From: Tyto alba
Lineage: Eukaryota > Chordata > Aves > Strigiformes > Tytonidae
DNA: 64,000 nt
Assembly (NCBI RefSeq): GCF_018691265.1
Contig: NW_024881272.1
Coordinates: forward strand, 24,107,323-24,171,322
Reading direction: 5' to 3'
The first letter of the stretch is position 1. The number at the start of each line of letters is the position of its first letter. Positions 50,400 through 60,527 of the stretch are shown piece after piece. A model generated the notes under the pieces. It searched no databases, was not told the DNA's origin, and worked only from the letters and a program-made list of their open reading frames with translations. The position numbers and the translations under genes were made by a program.

Positions 50400-50780
50400 G
50401 AAGCTTATTTCTTAAACAAACACTCGTGTTTTTGATTTACACCACGGGCTGCTCCTAAATAATTTATGGCGGGTTAAATTTATTGCACAGCCCTGGCCGG
50501 CTGCAAATTCGAATTGCCAAATAATTAGATTTTAGGGCAATGCTTATAAATTATCCGCCGATTTGTCCGGACTTGTTTGTCAGTTGCTTTGTGCTTCGGG
50601 TCATCTTTGGCATTTCGCTGTTTGTGTTTTAATTGCTGATTTACACTTTGACAGATGAGAGTTGATGCCTCCAAGATCAGGGAGGGGGTGGGGGGTTGAA
50701 GAGGAGGAAGAATCAGAGCTTTTAAGGCCTTCTGAGTTTCCTTTTTTTCCAAGGCAATTAAAATTGAAAAGGGACGTAGT
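50400..50780. promoter_or_regulatory. Candidate homeobox-type enhancer
   Basis: The sequence is unusual for the intron: AT-rich with preserved CpGs. It contains aataatttatggcgggtt, aaataattagattttaggg, ataaattatccgccgat (TAAT/ATTA homeodomain cores), the perfect palindrome aattcgaatt, tgtccggact, and a TGACAG MEIS/TGIF-type site within ctttgacagatgag. Preserved CpG in AT-rich DNA suggests constraint or lack of methylation. No alignment was made, so function is inferred. Confidence 0.35.
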
Positions 50781-50884
50781 AAGGACAGCACTAGCCTAAC
50801 AGATCTGCCTCCCCAGTTCCATCCTCTGCCTTAATTATTATTTTAACTAAAGCTGTTTCCAAGTGAGCAGCCTTGCACTGGCCC

Positions 50885-50945
50885 TCAGGGGCAATAACCA
50901 AGATGACCTCATAGGTCTTTTCCCCGCTTCTAAATTTTTATTAAA
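50885..50945 (+). repeat. Possible CR1 3' tail
   Basis: The segment aagatgacctcataggtctt followed by ttccccgcttctaaattttta resembles the CR1 3' UTR (GATGATCTTAAAGGTCTTTTCCAACC). The body upstream is not recognisable and the terminal octamer repeat is missing, so this is tentative. Confidence 0.35.
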
Positions 50946-51589
50946 CTAACCAAAACAAGTACCATAAAGGCAACACCTCTGCAGTGGGGGGACAGCAAGA
51001 CTTCTGCTGAATCAGGGCTATGCTGACTTTCCACAGAATGCCTACCTGCCTACACGGCGAGGAGTCTCTCAGCACTTCTGTCCTGGGTAAGTTACTCTGT
51101 ATACTGATTACGCCTGTCAAAAGGTCTCTCGGGAAGCAGCTGATCACCAAATTTCTTTTTCCATCACTACCTAGCTTGAAGTACACATATGCACACACTC
51201 AACAATTTAACACATTTAAACGTTATATCCCAGAAAAGCATGAAGGGAAATACACATCAAAATCAAAACACAAGAAAACTGGCAGGAATATGGAAAGATC
51301 ATGAAACACTGGAATATGATGATGTGAACACATTCTGCTGCCCAGTCATTGAATATCCAAGGTTTCTTCCTCCCCCTGCTCTTAGGTGAACCTCACTGCC
51401 TACCCCCAACACTCAGGCACTGGAGCCCAATGTTAAAGTCTGAATTTCCTCAAAGATAAATTTTGAGTTGCATTTTGGGTTCTGCACCGGCATCAATTCT
51501 GGCTCTTATTTCCAGGTGCTTCCTTACAACTGTGAGGGTGAAGAACCATTTCTCTTTCTTTAATAGAAGCTGAAATTCCCATCTAATCA

Positions 51590-52110
51590 CATGCCTCCAG
51601 GAGCTTGAGCTTTAAGAGAGACATCTAGTCCATGCACATGCCTGAGGGCAGCATCACCTCCCCCTAAATAATTTCTGACTTTGTCTAGGCTGTTTTTACA
51701 GACTCCAATAAGAGAGACTCACACGCTCCCCAGGCACTCTATCCTTCTGTTTCATTAGTCTTATCATTGTAAAGTTTTTCCTAATGTCTAATCAGAATTT
51801 CCCTTGCTGTTGTTTAAATTCATGACTGCTCTTCCTACCCACAGCAAACACAGGCCAGAACACTGCCTTCTCATTTTTGCAAGGGGGCCTCATCATACAT
51901 ACCCCTCTCATCACTGCACTAAACACAGCCCCAATGTCATCCAGCCTGCACTCATAGCTGTGTTTTGCAGACCCCTGGTCACACTCACTGTTTCTCTTTT
52001 ACACCCTCTTGAAAAAGTCGCATATTTTTTAAAAAAAGCATGGAATCCAAAGTGAAGCACTTTCTCAGCTGAGGTCCCATCTTACAGGGGCAAGGAGGAT
52101 CCATGTTTCG
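51590..52110 (-). repeat. Old CR1 LINE fragment
   Basis: Landmarks on the plus strand, in order: agacatctagtccatgcac, agtttttcctaatgtctaat, cagaatttcccttgctg, accctcttgaaaaagtcgca and ccaaagtgaagcactttctc with agctgaggtcccatct. These parallel the reverse complement of CR1 (ATCTAGTCCA, AGTTTTTCCTAATGTC, CTCCCTTGCTGC, CCAAACTGGACACAG, AGCTGAGGCCTCATC). It is diverged and may extend to about 52.29 kb. It is in sense orientation to ERI3. Confidence 0.72.
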
Positions 52111-53078
52111 CAAATGACATTTTTCTCCTAAACAGATCACTGGGGTTCTCAGACTTCTTTCATACCTGCTATCATACCTGAAATCTTGACAGCTGGCTCA
52201 TAACCCTTGTCCTGACATCCTGAACAAAATTTTTGGTAGTCAATTTCTCCCAGGCTGGTTCCTGCCTCTCACCATGAGCATCATTTCACCTGCCAAAACC
52301 CACAAAGCTATTTTGAACTCTCCAGCAGTACCCAGACATCAAGAATAAGGCAGACCCTCCCTCCTCTTTCCACATCTGGGATGAGAAATATAGACCAGCA
52401 TACACCAACACTTCAACTTCTCTCTTCAAGCACTACTGACATATATTTAACCACCCAGAAAATCTCCACCGACACAGCCAACAACAATTTAATCCTAACA
52501 GTCTGGGGGAAGTTCAGCACTCAAACCAGGTTAAACACAGTGCGCACACACATTTCCAAATATTACCTTTCCATTGCAAGATGAAAACTACACTATATCC
52601 TTTTTTCATGTCCACTCCTTTCTACTGCAGGCAAGCAGCCTGTGCAGGCCCTGTTGCAGAATTATCAAATCATTTCAAGACCCAACCTCTTCACCTGATA
52701 TTGAGCAGCACAAATGATCAATGTTCCCAGCAACACTAAAACATCAGGGATGGCTAAAAAGGGCACGCTACTGCATGTAAATGAACACCCAGGGTTTTAC
52801 AGACATCAGAACTAGCTGCTGGTGACAGTGCACTTCTGCCTGGCAGAGGAATGAAACATAATGAAGAGCTATTTTGCTAGCTAACAAGTGCACAGACCAA
52901 AGACAACACAGGGATGGTTGCACAGCCAGCTTGGCACAAAGGGGAAGAAAAGAACAAGACTTAGGCATGACCTATGCTGTTCTCACCAAAAGAACTGAAC
53001 TGCACTTTCTCTTTATCAGGACAGTTTTGTTCAAAACTAAGACAAGACCACCTTAATGCAGCAAAGACCGTTCCCCAG

Positions 53079-53659
53079 AGTCCTGGTTTCAGCTGGCACA
53101 GGGCTAATTTTTTTCTCATAGTAGTTAGAATAGTGCTGTGTTTTGGATTCAGTATGGGATTTGGTATGAGAAGAATGTTGATAATACACTGATGTTTTCA
53201 GTTGTTGCTAAGAAATCAAGGACTTCTCAGCTTCCCATGTCTTGCTAGTGTGCAGGTGTACAAGAAGTTGGGAGGGAGAGCAGACAGAGCAATGGACCCA
53301 AACCAGCCAACAAAATATTCCGTATCATACAACATCATGCTCAGTATATAGATGAGGGTTGGCTGGGAAGTTGGGGCTCTTGCTTCTGGGATTACAGTTT
53401 TGGGATCTTTGCTTGTCTGGGATTGCTAGCCAGGAATGGGTTGGGCACTGGTTGGCAGGGGGTAAGCAGTCGCACTGTGCATTACCTGTTTGTATTTTCT
53501 ATTATTATTATTAGTCTATTTCATTTCAATTATTAAACTGGTTTTATTTCAACATACAAATCTCTTTACCTATACCCCTCCAATTCCCTCCCCCAGGAAG
53601 GGGAGGATGAGTGAGCAGCTGCGTGGTGCTTGGCTGCCTGCTGGGTTTATATCACAACA
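53079..53659 (+). mobile_element. Solo LTR with 5-bp target-site duplication, avian ERVL-like
   Basis: A 581-bp solo LTR. It starts agtcctggtttcagctgg (the usual terminal TG is AG) and ends tatatcacaaca. It is flanked by CCCAG at 53074-53078 and CCCAG at 53660-53664; a 5-bp duplication is typical of ERVL integration. Inside are gtgctgtgttttggattcag, tgctcagtatatag (TATA region near 53341), gtgcattacctgtttgtat, tattaaactgg (polyadenylation region) and the ccctcccccaggaagggga tail. It is a diverged relative of the LTR at 11908-12460 and carries an extra segment near 53380-53430. No internal proviral sequence remains. It is antisense to ERI3. Confidence 0.92.
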
Positions 53660-54417
53660 CCCAGGAACCACAGCAGCCTGAAAAGTGGCATCCCTGTGCA
53701 GCACTAGATAGATGCCACACCATGGAAGAATACTGCCTGGTTTTAAAACATGTGCTGGGAGGATGCAAAATAGTGCCCCCCGCCTCAGAGGCTACAAAAA
53801 AGCAGCAAGCACACACCCATCACCAGCGACAGTACAGGACCATACACACGGCAGGACAAGCACAGTGAAGATGCAAACCTGTGGCACCCGTTCCCTTCAC
53901 TTCAGAAACGCACGTGGTGTGAACATTTCCAGCAGCACACATTATTCTCAGCGCAGCTTTACAGAGGCGAACAAACCTTTAAACACGATACAGCGGACTT
54001 GCACATTCCTGAGCTAGCCTGGATCTTTTCTTTTCAGGGTGACTGCCGCTCAACTACTTTCTGCTGTAACAACAAGTCTACTTAACTTTGCAACTTGTCA
54101 CCTAAACGATGTGTAATGTTTGCACAGCTAAGGATACAGTGTTCAAACAGCACAGGTGGGGAATTGCACGCCGGGATGCATAACTGATGTGGGGTCTCCA
54201 CACACTGTGAGGGAAAGGGCAACATGACTGATTGCTTTAAAGTAGTCATCTCATCTGCCTGTCAATAACCAGCCAAAAGCTAAGCAGGTTGGGTCAGGTT
54301 AGGACTGCAGCAATTGGCCACCCGAATGCCTTGGTATTTTAGGCTTGTTGCTATAATAATGCTGGGTTTATATCTTTAAATAAGAAGTTGCTTTGAATCT
54401 TTTTTCATACATCAGAT

Positions 54418-54490
54418 GTCTTGCCTGGTGGTCTCGTGGTTGTGCTCTCCAGGAGCTTTGGGTTCAGTAACTGTTCATGTTCTCTAGCTC
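54418..54490 (+). repeat. tRNA-like SINE head
   Basis: The segment has a box-A-like tggtctcgtggttgtg and a box-B-like gggttcagtaac about 32 bp downstream, the layout of tRNA-derived SINE heads (TGGTnnAGTGGTT, GGTTCRANNCC). It cannot form a complete tRNA cloverleaf with an acceptor stem, so it is not a tRNA gene. The SINE family is not identified. Confidence 0.4.
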
Positions 54491-57400
54491 ATCGGGTTTT
54501 AAATAAATACAGCTAATTCTGTTGCCCGAAGCCATAACCCACCCTGTCAGATTCGTATGGGTCACAGCAAGGTTGTCCCCACTTACTGGGAGAACGAGGG
54601 AGGTCTCCAAGGCAAAATGACTGCTGTGGAGAATGCAGCTTTTGAGGGTTACACCACACCTGGTGTCTCAGACCCTGCAGAAGCCTCTCCGAAATGCTGG
54701 CCTCCTCTCTGCATCTTTTTAAATAAAGACTTTATTCTCCATATTAGTCAAAATAAGATTTCACAACAGTCCAATAGAATTGTAATGAAGCATATGACAT
54801 ATGGAAAATATGATTAAAAAAGAACAGCACCCCTTTAATTTCAGATGCACTTTGTAGGATGTTGAGCTATGGATATTCATGTGCTCTTTGTAAAATTTTT
54901 AACTGTTCAGAAGAACTAACTACAAGGCCTCAGAAAGTTTTTTCAAAAGATTGTTCTTAAAAAATTAACGTGAACAGAAAACCCCATCTGAAACAGCTTT
55001 TATATGAAGTACTTCCTGTCACAATAGGAACTTAAAGCATTCTGACGTAAGAAGAATGGCATAACAACAGTCACAATTGGCAAAGAGATGGTAAATATAT
55101 ATATATTTTTTTACTTCCTTTTAGTCAAAAGAAAAAAAAAAAAAAGACAAGATTTTAAGTCACTGTGTTACATGCATTTTTAACAACATTCCTCTAGAAA
55201 CAACATTTTAAGAAGCTAAATTGAGAACTAGGTATTTAAACTACACCCGAGCCTAAGCTGCATGAAGACAGGTAATTGCAGATTAATATTCCACTGTAAT
55301 AGTTATGCACAAGAGTGCCATGTTAAAGTTGCCATGGGAAACAAGCCTGAATTTCTTCACTTTTCAGCAATTCACGATCATCCTTAATAAAGGTTTTGGC
55401 AGGTGATTTCTAATGCACTGAGCTTAACAGCCACACAAAAACCATGCAAGAAGAGAGCTATCTAGACACAGGGTTGTCTAGATAGAATAGGCAGGCACAG
55501 GCACATCTCCATTATCCCCCTCTGGGTAGGATTATGACAATCTCCATTACTGTGTGAGCCACCTTCTGCATTCCCATCCTGGCCTTCAGCTAGGATTGCC
55601 TTGATAGAGGCCCCACAGAGCACCACTTGAAAAACACACAGAAGCTACCTTGCAGCCTGCTTCCCAGTGGACCCGTGGTCCCATCATAACCTCCTCCCCC
55701 AGCAGGTTTGTGATTTCAGGGATATATTCCTTGTAGAAATTTCTCTGAGCCTAGGCTATGGCTCCCAAGGCAGTTTGCCTATCCCCTATCTACACACTCT
55801 GAGTAGGGAGCTCGGCAGGGACTGCACATCTGTTGCTACAGCCTAAATTTGGTGGAAATCAACATCCATTCCCATTACAAGGTCAGTCTATAAATCACAG
55901 CACCTCAGGAGCAGAGACACATCATTCAGTCATCCCTGCCATGGGAACGAGACCACGGGTAGAGCAGTACGGGCGGCTGAGAGGCAGTGCTCATTGCAGC
56001 CACTCCAGCTACACTTGCCCATGACTGCGAGCCAGAACCACAAGACGAATGTTCAGGGGAAAAGGCCTTTAATGCTCTTTTACACCAGCACTCAAGGCAA
56101 CACAGCCTGAACCCTATTTAACCTTGTTGTGCACTTGTACTTAATATTATCTTACAGAAAGACTGGCTCCCATTTGCTAATATGCTTTTGCCGATCAGGA
56201 AAAAGGACTATGATCATCCAGATTTGTTTGTACACTTAAAAATAAATTAGTAACTGAACCTAAGCTTATTCATAGTCTAAGTTTACTGTTTTATGTTGAA
56301 ATGGTGAGTGATGTTCTGTATTTATTAGTATGCTCAGTTTCATTTGACAGCAATTTAATTATAAAACTCCTCCCCTAAGCAATCAAAATGCATGCTAAAC
56401 AAACTTTAAATATATAGAATACATTAAATAAAAATATCAAGATATTTTAGTATTTTAAATGTGGTATTTAAGCGAATGAGGAAAGTATTGTCTATAAACA
56501 AGTTATTCTTCTCCTTCTGGTCACAACCTCCTTTAGCAATTAGAAAATCTGAACATTTCATACTTTCCCCTTACAGAGTTTGGAAGGGGCAAATTTCTAA
56601 TTCTTATCTGAGTGAATCTGAGACACTGAAGTCAAGTACTTGAAAAAACTGACATCAAAACCAGCAACTTCATCATTACCAAAAGCTCATTTAGCAACTT
56701 AGCAACTCATAGGTCCAGATTATTCTGCCAGGTCAGGGGTCTGATACTCTTTTACAGTTCCAGGCAGCAGACGTACAAAACTTGAATTTTATTTGGTTTT
56801 CATTTTAGAGATTTACATCCTATGTAGAAGCCTAATTTCAAATTCAGCTTTGATCAGATCTGATTTCTACCTTCAGATGTTTTACATTTAAAAACAACAT
56901 TACTTTTCATCCACTCTGCTAAAGTTGAAGGCAAGATACTTGGCTTGCTGACCAAAAGAGGCACACCCATTCACTGCATTAATAAAATAAGGTTACAGGC
57001 AGCCATGGATCTGAGCCTGGGGAGCTCCTTAACACAGTCACTGAAAGCACTGACCACCATAAACACTGGTGTATACAAGGACAAAGGGACAAAAGAGCAA
57101 GACTCCCACTTATTAATGCATCTTCTCTTGTGTAGCTAAAGCACCAGATGTACCCGGCTCTGCAGGCTGACAGCGTATAAAAGCAGCGGGTACTTGTAAA
57201 CTCTTAGCAGACAGTAAAGGAAAAAAAAGGCAGAGTTAGAGCTGAAAAATGAAGCACACTACCACTGTTGTGGTCCGAGGTCCACCGACCTTCGCAGAAC
57301 GACAGTTCCCACCTGACCCCACTGGGCTTTGGATCAAATTCCAAATGCACAAGGTAAGCTTTAAAGAGATACGAGGGACCAGCCATAAACATCCCTTACT

Positions 57401-57504
57401 GCCAAGCCCTACTAACCTTTGGCTGGCTAAAACAGTACATGACATAGACTGTGCCTCTATTCTTTCAGATTTTCCCATCTATCCATCCAGTGCAATGCAG
57501 TTAA

Positions 57505-57520
57505 ACACACACACACACAC
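57505..57520 (+). repeat. (AC)8 microsatellite
   Basis: Eight AC units followed by a C-run; a simple repeat. Confidence 0.9.
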
Positions 57521-60252
57521 CCCCCTTTTCTCTCTGGGATGGTCTCATTATTCATAAATATATCCAATAATCCCACAAAGCTGCTGCTTTGTGCATATAA
57601 ACATGCACTTTGATTTAGAGGTGTATGTGTCGAAAGCCATCAGAAGCCAGGACCACAAAGATGCTACTGTTCCTCTCTGGGTGTAGGACAGGGAATATGA
57701 AGGACCCCTCCAGGCCCTACCCAGAAGTGGTAAAGCAAAGGCCAGCAGCCACAAGGCACTCAAGCCCATGGTCCCAGCCACTGGCGCCATGACGCAGACA
57801 GCCTCCCCAGGGAATACCACTGTCCTTGACCCTCCTTGAGCCCCATTACAGAGGCTGTACCACCAGACCCCAGAGAGACTGAGCAGCATAAAAGGGAATA
57901 GAAATGAAGGAGTCTTCAGGGCTCCCAAATAAGCATGAAGACAGGGGTTTTACCCCGGGGAAAAAAACAGTGAGGCTGCTGGTTGCAGAAGTACACAAGT
58001 AAATACAGTGGGAGGGGGAGCAGATGTGGCAGTCACACACCTTAGATCGATAAAAAGATAGCTCTTTTGGTAGTTTCTGGTAGGAAGCCAGAATATTTTG
58101 AAGAGCAGTTAGTGAAAAATGTGAAGTGTGCTGCACGGTGGCAAGTGCACTCTGCAAGACTTCTAGGCTGAGCTGGCTAATTTACAGCTATGCCTACCCA
58201 CTTAAAGTAACCTGGATCACAGCTTAGCTCTGTATGTGCAGCCTCCTAGTCAAATCCCAACGCATTTGAGTTTCATTCTATCTCACCTTCTATTTTGCAA
58301 GTACTAAAACAAAAGCAGAAAAAGAATCAGCATCTCAGTGAAGATCAGCACCTGACCATTCCTAGCTCCCAGGGCTGTTCTCAGACCAAATCTCCAAAAC
58401 CTGTCTGTCACTGCTCCAGAGAAAGATCCTACCACTAAAGCCTCACACAAAACTTCACTGAAATACACAACACAGTTTGCTCACCACGACATACAGCCCA
58501 GCAGTGAAGAGGACAAAAGCCATGCTGGTCGGCAAAAAGGTAAGATGTAGGTAGTGGCATCAACTAAAGTCTCATTCCATAAAGTAGCCCAATTCTGGCA
58601 GGCACCTTCAGCCCTTCCAGCTACACTGATTCTCCCTGTAGCAAGAGTCATTACTTTATTTGTCAAACTAATTTATTGGTGAGGATGTGAGGGACTGACA
58701 GCCCTTTCCACACACAGTATGATGCAGACAGGCACTGAACACAGCAGACTGGAAAAACAACACTGAAGAACATCTCCACCTTAAAGGTGCTATCTCACCA
58801 GCAAAATATATAGCAGATCTGCATTGGCCCAGACCATTACTTTCCCTGGCAAGGACTTGGGGACAAAGCTCCTTAAAACAGTAGTAATCATATTCCACTC
58901 ATGCTCCTTTTTACTGCCAGCTGTAAACTAGCTCCACATGCATCATGGTTTTGCATCAAAATGCGCACAGACCAAACCCATATCCAAAGGGACAAGGTAG
59001 ATCCAATTTATAGCTTTGACAGGTCTGTGCACCCGAGGCAGGGCGTGCAGGAAATAGCCTGACATCTCACTTGGAGAGCGGTTAAGACCCTGCTAGCAGA
59101 AGTGGATGCAGAGCCACAACAGCCTCCCACAAAGACCCAGCAAAAGAGCAGGGAATTTGCTGTCCATTTTTCAAGAAACACCAGAGGCAGGTGGCATTCA
59201 CCAACACACTAATGGAGAAAAGAGGAGTCAAGTTTGATCCCAACTTGCAACATGCCTTTGACAGGACAAGCCCAAGAGAAACCACAGCTGCACCGGGAAA
59301 TGAACACACTGTATCAGTCACTTCAGTAATGAGATACAACACTGAAAACCGCTTAGCCTTTGCTGTATTAGAAACAAAGCAAATGGAAGTTATTCTGACC
59401 CAATGCATATGTTAACAGCAATATCCCTAAGAGGCCAATTGCTTGGCAGAGGAGAGAAGTCCAAGTTCAATCTAGAGACTCAGAAATTCTTTATTTGTTA
59501 CCAACACAAAATTAGGGTTTGTTTTTTTTTTTTCCTTTTAGCACAGTTTTCTAATTTAAATGGAAAACCTAGGCCTATCCTGCTGACAGCTGGAAATATA
59601 TTCACTAATATGCTCTACACTACTATGGAAGAACTGTCAGCAGAAAAAAATCTATACTTCATCCCGATCTCTGTATGTCTAAAGCGGTAGGGCACTGGAA
59701 AAATCTCTCTGAAGCTGAACTCTCCCTGTCTCATTACACTCCAGAGTTAACAACCAGGCAAGATAACTTCAGCAAGATCAGACAGCGCCAAACCATTGTT
59801 ATTCTCCACTTAGAAACACCATTATGTTGCACCTATTTATATCTTTCAAACTATTATTTTCCTAAAGCTGTTGGCTACCAATAGCCTTTTTCCTTGCAGA
59901 CTCAAACAAGGCTGCCATGAGTACTCTACGAATTCAGGTTCCCAGCCAAAATTTTGTAGACCCTCCCCAGTTCAGGCAGATGACAAGCATACGTGACAAA
60001 GATGTTTTTGATACCACATGAACTGTCACTTCCTTGATGGAAATCAGGCTCCTTCATTTCATTCCCAGTGAATGGTCCTGGCATTGCTCCTGTGAGAGCA
60101 GGTGACTTGCAAGAGCCCTGGAGGACTAGCAACAGAAAGGATGTGGGACAAACCAGAGAAAATGAGTGAGCCAGCACTGTGCTTTTTCCTTCCACCTCTC
60201 AGAACAGCAGCAGCAACTTGCAAGGGGATAATTAACATGATTGACTATTTAC

Positions 60253-60527
60253 CTGAGGATGAATCTGTGGTTTATCGCATGTAGCCTCAAAATCCAGCAC
60301 TAAGAAGTAGTGATATCTCTGTGGAGGGAAGGATGACATTGCTGCCATGGAAGCTCCGAAGCCGTGGGACGCCAGTTTCCTGCTTACGATGGAGCTGTAC
60401 CCTTTGAAAACACCAGCCGGGAGCAGGGAGCACACAGCTTGTCTTGCCCTTGGAAGTAAGTTTTGGGGAAACCTTGCTGCTCCAGTATGGAGGAGTGCTA
60501 TCATTGAACATCCAGAGGCATCTGAAA
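60253..60527 (-). CDS. ERI3: ERI3 coding exon with exonuclease motif I
   Basis: This 275-bp exon encodes two bases of a split codon and then 91 residues. It opens with SDASGCSMIALLHTGAARF, which matches the ERI3 N-terminal region. A divergent linker follows, then HGFGASMAAM, SFPPQRYHYF and the catalytic motif I DFEATCD (residues 78-84 of this piece), whose Asp and Glu bind the metal ions of DEDDh nucleases. It ends in KPQIHPQ. The donor is CAG|gtaaat just below 60253. The acceptor chosen follows a pyrimidine-rich stretch ending cttcag and puts the exon start at 60527. A second AG six bases on (start 60521) keeps the frame but is less likely, because the first AG is normally used. The segment before HGFGASM differs most from human. 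The upstream exon should end in phase 1, giving a Val codon if it ends in G, as in human; it is not visible in the window. Confidence 0.93.

Larger units (their letters stand above)
45446..51540. other. First part of the 14.8-kb ERI3 intron
   Basis: Non-coding. AT-rich stretches at about 46020-46700, 48300-48560, 49040-49280 and 50400-50780 are candidate conserved noncoding elements. A15 lies at 46998-47012 and T18 at 48474-48491. The moderately CpG-rich stretch 47090-47680 has open frames on both strands with no family resemblance. A possible CR1 3' tail lies at 50885-50945. Confidence 0.5.
53665..60252. other. Last part of the 14.8-kb ERI3 intron
   Basis: Non-coding. It contains a tRNA-like SINE head near 54.42-54.49 kb, an A14 run at 55132-55145, an AT-rich candidate conserved stretch at about 56100-56470, and an (AC)8 tract at 57505-57520. 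Open frames here, such as 57249-57557 and 57548-57928, resemble no known family. Confidence 0.5.

Noticed and set aside
54418..54490. Possible tRNA gene
   Set aside because: Box A- and box B-like motifs exist, but no acceptor or anticodon stem pairs properly; better explained as a SINE head.
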